Shown here: piece by piece, positions 17,046 to 25,622 of the stretch | Numbering within the stretch: the stretch's first letter is position 1 | Layout of the letters: the number at the start of each line of letters is the position of its first letter | Origin: Pseudomonas maioricensis | GTDB lineage: Bacteria; Pseudomonadota; Gammaproteobacteria; Pseudomonadales; Pseudomonadaceae | Direction: 5' to 3' | DNA: 43,526 bases | Assembly (NCBI RefSeq): GCF_022790535.1 | Contig: NZ_LOHG01000008.1 | Coordinates: 68,146-111,671 of the forward strand | Program-made: the position numbers and the translations under genes | Notes under the pieces: generated by a model | What the model saw: only the letters and a program-made list of their open reading frames with translations | What the model was told of the DNA's origin: nothing | Databases searched by the model: none

Positions 17046-17659
17046 AGACATCTTTTCCTGAAAAAGCCGCGGAGGGCCATACGTTACCCGTCGTTGACGC
17101 CATTGTAGTGGGGGCCTCAGCGGGTGGGGTCGAGGCGCTGCTCAAAGTGTTCTCGCGGCTCAGGGTCGGCTATCGACTGCCCATTCTGACGGTGTTGCAT
17201 GTGCCTGAAGACCGCCGCAGCCAGCTGGCTCAAGTGTTTCAGGCAAGGCTGTCGATCAAGGTCAAAGAAGCCGATGACAAAGAAGACATAGCGCCTGGCA
17301 CGCTGTACTTTGCCGCGCCTGGCTATCACTTGTCGGTGGAGAACGATTTCAGCCTGTCGCTTAGTCAGGAGGATCGTGTATTCCATTCACGGCCCAGTAT
17401 TGACATCCTTTTCCAGTCAGCCGCCGATGCCTATGGCCCGCGTCTGGCAGGTTTTCTACTCACCGGGGCCAATAATGACGGGGCCTTTGGTTTGTCGTGT
17501 ATCAAACAGTCCGGCGGTATGACGGTAATCCAGGACCCCAACCAGGCTCAGGCGCGCACCATGCCTGAAGCGGCGCTTGCGTTGCATGAGCCGGATTACC
17601 TTCTGCCTTTAAACGATATAGGCCAATTGCTGGTCGAGCTGGAACGAATTGCATGCTGA
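17042..17659 (+). CDS. CheB-type methylesterase without receiver domain
   Basis: Methylesterase of 205 residues equal to the C-terminal catalytic domain of CheB, which removes methyl groups from glutamyl side chains. The catalytic triad is visible as Ser26 (VVGASAGGVEAL), His53 (TVLHVP) and Asp146 (LTGANNDGAFG). The N-terminal receiver that normally inhibits and phospho-activates CheB is absent; only about 18 residues precede the catalytic fold. It overlaps the CheR stop by ATGA and the next kinase by 7 bases, implying tight stoichiometry. Activity control must therefore come from elsewhere, perhaps by partner binding. Confidence 0.93.
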   Translation: MKTSFPEKAAEGHTLPVVDAIVVGASAGGVEALLKVFSRLRVGYRLPILTVLHVPEDRRSQLAQVFQARLSIKVKEADDKEDIAPGTLYFAAPGYHLSVENDFSLSLSQEDRVFHSRPSIDILFQSAADAYGPRLAGFLLTGANNDGAFGLSCIKQSGGMTVIQDPNQAQARTMPEAALALHEPDYLLPLNDIGQLLVELERIAC

Positions 17660-18834
17660 ATCACATTCAAGCCAAGCTGTTGATCGTCGACGATCTGCCG
17701 GAAAACCTTCTGGCGCTTGAAGCGCTGATCAAGCGTGAAGATCGCGAGGTGTACAAGGCGTTGTCCGCCGATGAAGCCCTGTCATTGCTACTGCAGCACG
17801 AATTTGCCATGGCCATTCTGGATGTCCAGATGCCGGGCATGAACGGTTTCGAGCTCGCTGAGTTGATGCGCGGTACGGACCGGACCAAAAATATCCCGAT
17901 CGTGTTTGTCAGTGCCGCAGGCCGAGAGCTCAATTATGCGTTCAAGGGTTACGAAAGTGGCGCGGTGGACTTTCTGCACAAACCGCTGGATATCCATGCG
18001 GTAAAGAGCAAGGTCAACGTATTCGTTGATCTCTATCGGCAGCGCAAGGCCATGAAGCTGCAAGTCGAGGCGCTGGAGCAAAGCCGTCGTGAGCAAGAAG
18101 TATTGCTGGCAAAGTTGCAGGTGACACAGAACGAGCTTGAGCACGCGATTCGCATGCGTGATGACTTCATGTCAATCGTGTCCCACGAAGTGCGTACGCC
18201 GCTTAACGGCTTGATCCTCGAAACCCAACTGCGCAAGTTGCACCTGGCCAAAGACAACGCTTCAGCATTCACCATGGACAAGTTGCGGGCCATGGTTGAC
18301 CGCGATGAGCGTCAGATCCAGAGCCTTATCCGGCTTATCGAGGACATGCTCGACGTGTCCCGTATTCGCACCGGCAAGCTGTCGATTCGGACCAGTGCAT
18401 TTGATCTTGCGGAGTTGGTAAGCAATCTGCTCGAAAGCTTTTCTGCGCAGATTGCGGCAGCTGAATCCAGTGTGACGTTCACCGCTGAAGAGCCGGTTAT
18501 TGGCGTGTGGGACGAGTTCCGTATCGAGCAAGTGGTCGCCAATCTGCTGACCAATGCGTTGCGCTATGGCGCGCGCAAGCCCATTGAAGTCAGGGTTTAT
18601 GCCGTTGAAGGGCAGGCGCGGGTCGAGGTACGTGATCAGGGCATCGGTATCAGTCCTGAAAACCAGCGGCGCATCTTCCAGCAATTCGAGCGGGTCGCCG
18701 CCAATCATGCGGTCCACGGTCTGGGCCTGGGCCTGTTTATTTCCGACCAGATAGTCGCTGCCCATGGTGGCGAAATTGTTGTTGAGAGTGCAGAGGGCGA
18801 AGGCTCGATGTTCAGGGTCTGCCTGCCGGTTTGA
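17653..18834 (+). CDS. receiver-histidine kinase (REC-HisKA-HATPase)
   Basis: Soluble 393-residue protein with an N-terminal receiver (LLIVDD at 9-14, phospho-Asp57 in AILDVQMPGMNG, Lys in HKPLD at 110), a coiled-coil linker about 125-168, HisKA with His178 in SIVSHEVRTPLNG, and a HATPase domain (NLLTNALRYGA, DQGIGIS, GLGLGLF). No membrane segment is seen. A receiver ahead of a kinase suggests its autokinase activity is switched by phosphorylation from another kinase, most simply the triple-receiver hybrid kinase three genes upstream. Its start overlaps the CheB stop, so it belongs to the same transcript. Confidence 0.92.
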   Translation: MLNHIQAKLLIVDDLPENLLALEALIKREDREVYKALSADEALSLLLQHEFAMAILDVQMPGMNGFELAELMRGTDRTKNIPIVFVSAAGRELNYAFKGYESGAVDFLHKPLDIHAVKSKVNVFVDLYRQRKAMKLQVEALEQSRREQEVLLAKLQVTQNELEHAIRMRDDFMSIVSHEVRTPLNGLILETQLRKLHLAKDNASAFTMDKLRAMVDRDERQIQSLIRLIEDMLDVSRIRTGKLSIRTSAFDLAELVSNLLESFSAQIAAAESSVTFTAEEPVIGVWDEFRIEQVVANLLTNALRYGARKPIEVRVYAVEGQARVEVRDQGIGISPENQRRIFQQFERVAANHAVHGLGLGLFISDQIVAAHGGEIVVESAEGEGSMFRVCLPV

Positions 18835-18933
18835 TGGCGCGGGTTGTAGGCGTCAGATTTATCCGATAATTACGCAACCTACGGCAACCGCCATGGTCGT
18901 AAAGGCAGCTATTTATAGACCGAAGGCAGTCCC

Positions 18934-19311
18934 ATGAGCTCTGATGCAGAAAATGTCGTACTCATCGTCGAAGACGAACCGCTGATCCTGATGCTGCTCG
19001 CCGATTACTTGTCGGGCGAGGGTTATCGGGTGTTGCAGGCGGAAAACGGTGAGCAGGCGTTCGAGATCCTTGCGACCAAACCCCACCTGGATTTGATGAT
19101 CACTGATTACCGTCTGCCAGGCGGCATCTCTGGCGTCATGATCGCTGAGCCCGCCGTCAAACTGCGACCTGAGTTGAAGGTTATTTTCATCAGCGGCTAC
19201 CCAGCGGAAATCCTTGAGTCGGGCAGCCCTATTGCCGCCAAGGCACCGATCCTGGCCAAGCCGTTCAACATGGAAACCCTGCACTCCCAGATCGAAAAGC
19301 TGCTGGCCTGA
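18934..19311 (+). CDS. single-domain response regulator
   Basis: Stand-alone receiver of 125 residues: acidic VEDE at 12-15, phospho-Asp58 in LMITDYRLPGG and Lys in AKPFN. AAGG precedes the ATG by a normal distance. It lies 99 bases beyond the receiver-kinase gene and converges on the hybrid kinase that ends at 19363. It could be the terminal acceptor for one of the neighbouring kinases. No output domain is present, so it would act by protein-protein contact or as a phosphate sink. Confidence 0.9.
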   Translation: MSSDAENVVLIVEDEPLILMLLADYLSGEGYRVLQAENGEQAFEILATKPHLDLMITDYRLPGGISGVMIAEPAVKLRPELKVIFISGYPAEILESGSPIAAKAPILAKPFNMETLHSQIEKLLA

Positions 19312-19362
19312 ATCGATCATCCCTCCCGCGCCATCCCTGACCTCCAGATGGCGCCGAAACCG

Positions 19363-21393
19363 TTAAACCTCAATCATCTCCCTTACCTTGGACGTCAGAT
19401 TGTCGAAGGCGAAAGGCTTGGTAATCATCTGCATGCCATCGTCAAGAAAACCGGCCCTGACCGCCGCGTGTTCGGCATAACCGGTGATAAACAGCACCTT
19501 TAGGCCTGGGCGCAATTGACGACCTATCTCGGCTAATTGCCGACCATTCATGCCCGGGAGGCCCACATCACTGATCAGCAGATCGACGCGCTGCCCTGAT
19601 TCAAGAATCGGTACCGCCTCAGCGCCGGTGCTGGCTTCGACAAAGGCATAACCCAACTCGCTCAACACTTCGCTGACCAATACCCTGACAGCGGCATCGT
19701 CCTCGACAATAAGCACAGTCTCGCCGTCTTTGGCGAAACTCTCGGTGTTGTGAATGATCTGTTCGTCCTGAGTCTGCTGGCCTTTGAAGCGTGGCAGGTA
19801 AAGCTGCACGGTGGTTCCCTTGCCGACCTCGCTTTTAATCGCAACATGTCCATGAGACTGTTTGCTGAAACCATAGATCATTGAAAGGCCCAGCCCGGTC
19901 CCCTGGCCGATGGGTTTGGTCGTAAAGAACGGATCAAAGGCACGGCTCATCACGCTATCCGGCATTCCGTAACCGGTATCGCTGACGCTGAGCACAACGT
20001 AGTCGCCGGGCAGCAGGTTTTCGTGAGCGTTGGTAAAGGACCTGTCCAGACTTTGATTGGACGATTCGACGATCAGAAGACCGCCGTCAGGCATTGCGTC
20101 ACGGGCGTTGAGCACCAGGTTGAGCAGGGCGCTTTCCAGCTGATTGGGATCCGCTTCTGCGGTCCATAGAGGGGCATGCAAGTGCAACTCGAGACGAATG
20201 CTCTCGTTGAGGCTGCGATTGAGCAGTTCGCTCATGGAGCGGATCAGTTGATTCATGTCTACTGGTTTGGAATCCAGTGACTGGCGGCGTGAGAAGGCAA
20301 GTAGTCGGTGGGTCAGGGCGGCGGCACGGTTGGCGGAGGTTACGCCAAGGTCGATCAGACTGTTCAGGTCCTCGGTTTTTCCGCGAGCCAGGCGTCTTCG
20401 CAGCAATTCAAGACTGCCGATAATCCCGGTCAGCATGTTGTTGAAGTCGTGGGCAATGCCCCCTGTCAATTGGCCAACAGCTTCCATTTTCTGCGATTGG
20501 CGCAACACTTCTTCGTTGTGCCTGAGTTGGGAAGTGCGTTCTTCGACTTGCTGCTCAAGGGTTTCGTTAAGTCGTCGAAGTTGCGCCTCGGCCTGCTTGC
20601 GCTCAGTGATGTCTGAAGTTACTCCCGCCAGTGAGCTGACTCTGCCATTCTTGGCGCGAATGGCTCGTGCCCTGACGTCTACCCAATTCAACGAGCCGTC
20701 AGGCCATACATTGCGGTATTCAATGATGAAGTCGTCACCATTGTCCAGGCTACGCTGTAACGCCGATTGCATGCGTGGCTGGTCTTCGGCATAAACGGTG
20801 TCCAGCCAGTCCTCGTAGTCAAATCGCTCATCCTCGCTGCGCCCATAGTGAGAGCGGGAGATAGCCGAGCAGTCGAGTGTCAGGAACTCTGCTTCGAGTT
20901 GCCATGAACCCAGGCGTCCGGCCTTGAGTGCGTTCTGCAGGCGTTGTTCACCTTCCGCCAGGTCTTCCATGCGAGCTCTGGCTTCGTACTGCCGTCTTCG
21001 TCCGCGTATGGCGGTGGTGACAAGGCTGACCAGCGTGGTCGGGTGAAAGGGACGCTCGAGAAACGTTACATTACCTAGCATCGTGCCCAAATAAGCCGAG
21101 GGGCTTTGCTCCGGGCCGCCGTGATGGGTCAGAAGCACTACAGGAAGGTCCGACCAGGGCGGCTGGCGCTCCAGCGTCTCCACCAAGGAGCTGATATCTT
21201 TGCCACGCAAAGCCTCATCGGCAATGATCGCCATCCCTGCGCCGAGGCTCAGCTCGGCGCTCAGGTCGGCAAGCGTATGCGCGACCAGGGCGGGAAAACC
21301 CGCCTCCTGCAGAATCATCAAAGCGATCTGGCTGTCCCGGCCCCGTGGGGCCAGGATGATTGCCCGTTCTGATAGCAGCCCGGGCGTGCTCAC
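19363..21393 (-). CDS. PAS hybrid histidine kinase coupled to KaiC-like ATPase
   Basis: Soluble hybrid kinase of 676 residues. The N-terminal 130 residues look like a degenerate receiver (ending FLERPFHPTTLVSLV) that lacks the usual LDLxxP phosphorylation segment. A PAS/PAC region at about 150-275 ends with GVTSDITERKQAEAQL. A coiled coil precedes HisKA with His315 in GGIAHDFNNML, then HATPase (NLVLNARDAM, DTGYGM, GTGLGLSM) and a C-terminal receiver with phospho-Asp609 (SDVGLPGMNG). Its ATG overlaps the stop codon of the kaiC-like gene (ATGA), so the two proteins are co-translated. KaiC-type ATPases often sit beside such kinases; a functional pair is likely but inferred. Confidence 0.92.
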   Translation of the reverse strand: MSTPGLLSERAIILAPRGRDSQIALMILQEAGFPALVAHTLADLSAELSLGAGMAIIADEALRGKDISSLVETLERQPPWSDLPVVLLTHHGGPEQSPSAYLGTMLGNVTFLERPFHPTTLVSLVTTAIRGRRRQYEARARMEDLAEGEQRLQNALKAGRLGSWQLEAEFLTLDCSAISRSHYGRSEDERFDYEDWLDTVYAEDQPRMQSALQRSLDNGDDFIIEYRNVWPDGSLNWVDVRARAIRAKNGRVSSLAGVTSDITERKQAEAQLRRLNETLEQQVEERTSQLRHNEEVLRQSQKMEAVGQLTGGIAHDFNNMLTGIIGSLELLRRRLARGKTEDLNSLIDLGVTSANRAAALTHRLLAFSRRQSLDSKPVDMNQLIRSMSELLNRSLNESIRLELHLHAPLWTAEADPNQLESALLNLVLNARDAMPDGGLLIVESSNQSLDRSFTNAHENLLPGDYVVLSVSDTGYGMPDSVMSRAFDPFFTTKPIGQGTGLGLSMIYGFSKQSHGHVAIKSEVGKGTTVQLYLPRFKGQQTQDEQIIHNTESFAKDGETVLIVEDDAAVRVLVSEVLSELGYAFVEASTGAEAVPILESGQRVDLLISDVGLPGMNGRQLAEIGRQLRPGLKVLFITGYAEHAAVRAGFLDDGMQMITKPFAFDNLTSKVREMIEV

Positions 21394-22874
21394 TCCCTGT
21401 CATCCTGCATCAAGGGGCTGGTTGAGCCCGCATACTGAGGGACGCCGGTAAGCACGCCCTGGAAGGCTGCGAGCGGTTCGCCGATTTTCAGGCCCTGATG
21501 ACTGATGCGATACTCCCTGATGGTGGACTCATGAGTGCCAGTGCGCTTTTTGATAACGGAAATCGCACGGCGAACTTCGCCCATGGCTTCGAAGTAGCGC
21601 AACAGCATGACAGTGTCGGCGAGATAAGTAATGTCAACGGGGGCTCGCATGTCGCCCACAAGACCATGTTGAGCGACTGTCATGAACGTCGAGGCGCCCT
21701 GACGGTTCAGGTAGAGCAGCAGTTCGTGCATGTGCAGAACCAGCGCATTTTCTTCCGGCATAGCCGCCTGGTAGCCGTTGATGCTGTCAATAACCACCGT
21801 CTTGATCTGCTTTTCGTCGACGCTTGCCCGTACCCGGTGAGCGAATTCGCCAGGTGACAGCTCAGCGGCGTCGACCTGTTCAATCAGCAGGTTACCGCTT
21901 TTCTCCAGAGCTTCCAGATCGATGCCGACTTTGCGCATGCGATTGAATAGCAGGCCCAGTTCTTCATCGAAGATGAAAAGTCCGACACGTTCGCCTCGAG
22001 CCACTGCAGCAGCCGCAAAGACTAGCGCGATCAGCGATTTGCCTGTACCCGCAGGCCCCAGAATCAATGTACTCGAACCGCCATCGATGCCGCCGCCCAA
22101 CAACGCATCCAGTTCAGCCACGCCGCTGGATAGCACGCTGCGCTCAAATCGGTTGCGGTGTTCCGCAGCAACCAGTCGCGGATAAACGTGGATGCCATTG
22201 GCCTTGATGGTGAAATCATGAAAGCCGCCACGGTATTTCTGCCCGCGATACTTCACCACCCGGACGCGCCGCCGCTCTGCGCCGTAATTCGGGTTCAGCT
22301 CTTCAAGCCGGATCACACCGTGCGCGACGCTGTGCACGGTCTTGTCCAAAGCTTCGGTGGTCAGGTCATCCAGAAGCAATACAGTCGCGTCATAGCGCGT
22401 GAAGTAGTGCTTGATGGACAGAATCTGTCGTCTATAGCGCAGCGAGCTTTGTGCCAGCAAGCGGATTTCCGATAGGCTGTCGATCACGACTCGGGTCGGT
22501 TTGACCCGCTCGACCACTTCGAAGATCTGACGCGTTGCTTCGCCCAGTTCCAGGTCCGAGGAATACAACAGACTCTGGTGATTATCAGCATCGAGCAGGC
22601 TTTCAGGTGGCGTCAGCTCGAAAATTACGATGTTCTCATCCAGATCCCAGCCGTGCGACTTCGCGCCGTCGCGCAGTTCGATGTCGGTCTCTGAAAGAGT
22701 GATATACAGACAGCGCTCGCCCGCAAGGGCGCCTGCACGTAAAAACTGCAAAGCGACTGTCGTTTTGCCAGTGCCTGGTTCGCCCTCGAGAAGAAACACG
22801 TGCCGACGGGAAAGACCGCCTGCCAGAATGTCATCGAGGCCCACAATACCGGTTGCTGCTTTTGATGTAGTCAA
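21390..22874 (-). CDS. KaiC-like double-domain ATPase
   Basis: RecA-fold KaiC family protein of 494 residues with two KaiC domains. CI has Walker A GEPGTGKT at 31-38; CII has GPAGTGKS at 273-280 and the catalytic Glu pair E304-E305 (FDEE). In CI the equivalent Glu pair is Ser61-Glu62. The cyanobacterial phosphorylation pair Ser431-Thr432 aligns with Thr416-Tyr417 (DITYLADT), and Thr426 aligns with Ala. The C-terminal tail is short. I use a TTG start at 22874, with AGAGGG six bases upstream, because an ATG at 22961 would add 29 residues that do not resemble KaiC. No kaiA or kaiB is in view. It is co-translated with the hybrid kinase downstream. Confidence 0.9.
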   Translation of the reverse strand: MTTSKAATGIVGLDDILAGGLSRRHVFLLEGEPGTGKTTVALQFLRAGALAGERCLYITLSETDIELRDGAKSHGWDLDENIVIFELTPPESLLDADNHQSLLYSSDLELGEATRQIFEVVERVKPTRVVIDSLSEIRLLAQSSLRYRRQILSIKHYFTRYDATVLLLDDLTTEALDKTVHSVAHGVIRLEELNPNYGAERRRVRVVKYRGQKYRGGFHDFTIKANGIHVYPRLVAAEHRNRFERSVLSSGVAELDALLGGGIDGGSSTLILGPAGTGKSLIALVFAAAAVARGERVGLFIFDEELGLLFNRMRKVGIDLEALEKSGNLLIEQVDAAELSPGEFAHRVRASVDEKQIKTVVIDSINGYQAAMPEENALVLHMHELLLYLNRQGASTFMTVAQHGLVGDMRAPVDITYLADTVMLLRYFEAMGEVRRAISVIKKRTGTHESTIREYRISHQGLKIGEPLAAFQGVLTGVPQYAGSTSPLMQDDRE

Positions 22875-23156
22875 GAATCGCCCTCTTGCGACCTTAGGGG
22901 GGTGGCATAGCCTTAAATCGGCCGCTGCGCTGTCAATGCCTATGACACAGCTTAATATCACTTACACACTACTTGACCGCTGTGCCCCGCGAGCGTTCAG
23001 ACTTTTGCACCGTGCAGGCCGCGTTCAGGCGCGTTTTGGGACAACGGTCCGGCACTTGGCACATCCGCCGCCTTATCGCCTAAAGGCCAGCCTTGATATA
23101 GTCTCTGGCTGAATCGGGTCGTGGCTAGAACAAGAAAAATCAAGAGAGGAACCTCC
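22875..23156. promoter_or_regulatory. divergent promoter region between KaiC-like gene and crotonase
   Basis: A 282-base gap between divergent starts. It should carry promoters for both transcripts, but I found no convincing sigma-70 pair. A partial sigma-54-like GG/GC spacing at 23056-23071 is too poor to call. Nothing else was recognised. Confidence 0.3.
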
Positions 23157-23969
23157 GTGTCTGACTATCAATCCTTTGTTGTAGAGCTGAGTGATCACAT
23201 TGCCCACGTGCAGATCAATCGACCGGAAAAGGTCAATGCGATGGACGCTGCATTCTGGTCTGAAATCATTGATATTTTCCAGTGGATTGATGAGACCGAT
23301 GAAGTGCGTGTTGTGGTCCTCAGCGGGGCGGGCAAGCACTTCTCTTCAGGCATCGATCTGCAACTGTTGGCCTCTGTGGCCAATGAACTGGGGAAGGACC
23401 CGGGGCGTAATGCACGAACGTTGCGGCGCAAGATTCAGCAGTTGCAGGCTTCGTTTACTGCGGTTGACCGTTGTCGCAAACCGGTGCTTGCAGCCATTCA
23501 AGGCTATTGCCTCGGCGGTGCCATCGACCTGGTGTCTGCGTGCGATATGCGTTATTGCGCTCAGGATGCAAAGTTTGCGATTCGTGAAATCGACATGGGC
23601 ATGGCCGCCGACGTGGGAACGCTGCAGCGCCTGCCCCGGATTATCGGCGATGGCATCATGCGCGAGCTGGCGTATACCGGGCGTACGGTTGAAGCTGCGG
23701 AGGCAAAGGAGATCGGGCTGGTCAATCGTGTTTTTTCCGACGCGACCAGTCTGCTCGAAGGCGTGTTGAACCTTGCTAAAGAAATCGCCGCCAAGTCTCC
23801 TATCGCCATCACCGGCACGAAGGAAATGATCAGCTATATGCGTGATCACCGCGTGGATGACGGGCTGGAACACGTTGCTATCTGGAACGCTGCCATGCTG
23901 CAATCAGCAGACTTGAAAACCGCCATGTTTGCTCAGATGAGCAAGCAAAAGCCGGCTTTCGAGAACTAG
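23157..23969 (+). CDS. crotonase, delta3,5-delta2,4-dienoyl-CoA isomerase-like
   Basis: Enoyl-CoA hydratase/isomerase superfamily protein of 270 residues. The oxyanion-hole segments are HFSSGIDL (61-68) and [10 protein letters not shown]. The acidic residues Asp124, Glu144 and Asp152 match the spacing of Asp176, Glu196 and Asp204 of mammalian ECH1, and the stretch [17 protein letters not shown] is nearly that enzyme's active-site segment. It therefore probably shifts double bonds in dienoyl-CoAs during oxidation of unsaturated fatty acids rather than hydrating enoyl-CoA. Start is GTG at 23157 with GAGAGGA upstream; an in-frame GTG at 23121 lacks a ribosome site. It is separated from nudC by about 47 bases. 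Confidence 0.9.
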   Translation: MSDYQSFVVELSDHIAHVQINRPEKVNAMDAAFWSEIIDIFQWIDETDEVRVVVLSGAGKHFSSGIDLQLLASVANELGKDPGRNARTLRRKIQQLQASFTAVDRCRKPVLAAIQGYCLGGAIDLVSACDMRYCAQDAKFAIREIDMGMAADVGTLQRLPRIIGDGIMRELAYTGRTVEAAEAKEIGLVNRVFSDATSLLEGVLNLAKEIAAKSPIAITGTKEMISYMRDHRVDDGLEHVAIWNAAMLQSADLKTAMFAQMSKQKPAFEN

Positions 23970-24016
23970 AGCGAAAGCCAGAGCGCGCATCAGATCAACG
24001 TATCAGGGAGTTTTTT

Positions 24017-24853
24017 ATGTCGGGCCCCAGTCGCTGGACCACCGCTGTACTGGATATTCAGATGCCGGGCGGTTGGGCTGTCGTCCACAGCGAGCAAGGC
24101 TTCCTGCTGGACAATAACGGGGCGATGTTTCCCCGGGAATGGCTCAAGCGTCAGGAGCTTGATGTCATCAGCGAACACGGCATCGGTCATTTCGATGGCG
24201 AGCCGGTTTATCTGTATGTCCTCAAAGAGGCAGTTGAGGTAGAAGGCTGCAGTTGGCAAGGATTACGGCAGTTCATGTTGTCTGGCGAGTACGAAGTCTT
24301 CCAGCAACTGGGCTATGCCGCGCAGATCAGCACCTGGGCCCGTGAACACCGTTTTTGTGGCAGTTGCGGACGCCCTACGGTACAAGTCCCGGGCGAGCGG
24401 GCGATGTATTGCGAACACGATAACCTGCGCTTTTATCCGCGTATCTCACCGAGCATGATCGTCTTGATCACCCGTGGTGACGAAATCCTGCTGGCCCGTT
24501 CGCCGCGTTTCGTGACCGGTGTCTACAGCACACTGGCCGGGTTTGTGGAACCGGGTGAGTCCGCCGAAGACTGTGTCCGCCGCGAGGTGATGGAAGAGGT
24601 GCAGGTCAAGGTCAGGGACATCAAGTATGTGGGAAGCCAGTGCTGGCCGTTTCCCCATTCAATGATGTTGGGTTTTCATGCCGAATATGAGAGTGGCGAG
24701 ATTGTCCCTCAGGCGGACGAAATCGAAGATGCCCGCTGGTTCAGCATCAATGATCTGCCGCCGTTGCCAGCCAATCGCTCGATTGCCCGGCACTTGATCG
24801 AGTTGTACCTGGCGCAGCGTTCAGGCGCCCCCGAACCAGTGTTGCCAGGCTAG
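24017..24853 (+). CDS. nudC: NADH pyrophosphatase / RNA decapping hydrolase NudC
   Basis: Nudix hydrolase of 278 residues that cleaves NAD(H), including NAD caps on RNA. The zinc-ribbon region has Cys114, Cys117 and Cys132, but the expected fourth Cys is Asp135 (YCEHDNL). The Nudix box begins at [20 protein letters not shown], and the NudC-specific SQPWPFPxS motif appears as [14 protein letters not shown] lies upstream of the ATG. Its last 33 bases overlap, on the opposite strand, the end of the TSUP permease gene. Function is secure; whether zinc binding is altered is open. Confidence 0.94.
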   Translation: MSGPSRWTTAVLDIQMPGGWAVVHSEQGFLLDNNGAMFPREWLKRQELDVISEHGIGHFDGEPVYLYVLKEAVEVEGCSWQGLRQFMLSGEYEVFQQLGYAAQISTWAREHRFCGSCGRPTVQVPGERAMYCEHDNLRFYPRISPSMIVLITRGDEILLARSPRFVTGVYSTLAGFVEPGESAEDCVRREVMEEVQVKVRDIKYVGSQCWPFPHSMMLGFHAEYESGEIVPQADEIEDARWFSINDLPPLPANRSIARHLIELYLAQRSGAPEPVLPG

Positions 24854-25600
24854 GCGGGCGGTCAGGCACAACACGACGGTGATGAACACCGGGCGAATGA
24901 ACTTTGCTCCGCCCTTGATAGCGCTGCGGGCGCCAAGGGCAGCCCCAAGCATCACCGCGACGCCCATACTCAGGCCGATCAGCCAGTCCACCTGCCCGGA
25001 AACAATGAACACGGTGAGCGCCGCGGCATTGCTGACGAAGTTCATGGTGCGTGCCACGCCACTGGCCTTCACAAGATCAAGCGGATACATCAGCAGGGTG
25101 CTGACCGTCCAGAACGCGCCAGTCCCCGGGCCCGCCACGCCGTCATAGAAGCCCAGGCCCAGACCTTGCGGGAACTGCCATTTTTTCCTGATCGGTGCAT
25201 CGCTGTTTATCGGGGCTTTGGGTGTGCCACCGAACAGTAGGTACAAGCCGCAACCGAAGACGATCACGGGCAGCATCTGGTTGATCCATTCGCCAGGCAG
25301 GTACTGAGCGATCACGGCGCCGATCAACGCACCGATGGCGGTACCGACCAGTGCATGCGTCCATTGCCGTGGATGAAACAGCTTGCGCCGGTAGAAGGTA
25401 AAACCAGCGGTGGCCGAGCCGAAGGTTGAACTGAGTTTGTTGGTGCCCAGCACCAGATGCGGTGGCAGGCCTGCGGTCATCAGCGCCGGGGTGGTCAGCA
25501 AACCACCGCCTCCGGCAATGGCATCGATAAAACCGGCAACAAAGGCAACGACAACGAGCACCGCAAGGGTGCTCAGCTCGACACTCAGTTCAATTGGCAT
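24821..25600 (-). CDS. TSUP-family membrane permease (TauE/SafE type)
   Basis: Integral membrane protein of 259 residues of the sulfite exporter TauE/SafE (DUF81) family. The N-terminal repeat has [20 protein letters not shown], the family's Gly-rich signature, followed by [16 protein letters not shown]; a second half-repeat carries [17 protein letters not shown]. About seven to eight membrane helices are likely. The substrate of TSUP proteins is often unknown, and although a sulfite reductase gene lies 6 kb away there is no operon link. It converges on nudC with a 33-base overlap of coding ends. Confidence 0.88.
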   Translation of the reverse strand: MPIELSVELSTLAVLVVVAFVAGFIDAIAGGGGLLTTPALMTAGLPPHLVLGTNKLSSTFGSATAGFTFYRRKLFHPRQWTHALVGTAIGALIGAVIAQYLPGEWINQMLPVIVFGCGLYLLFGGTPKAPINSDAPIRKKWQFPQGLGLGFYDGVAGPGTGAFWTVSTLLMYPLDLVKASGVARTMNFVSNAAALTVFIVSGQVDWLIGLSMGVAVMLGAALGARSAIKGGAKFIRPVFITVVLCLTARLAWQHWFGGA

Positions 25601-25622
25601 GGGAAGGGCTTACTTGGCAGTC

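Noticed and set aside
12668..19311. A classical chemotaxis operon
   Set aside because: CheR and CheB are present, but CheA, CheW, CheZ and any MCP are missing, and CheB lacks its receiver.
23056..23071. Sigma-54-like promoter TTGGCACATCCGCCGC before the crotonase
   Set aside because: The GG and GC spacing fits, but the TT of the -12 element is missing and no enhancer-binding site or regulator gene is nearby.
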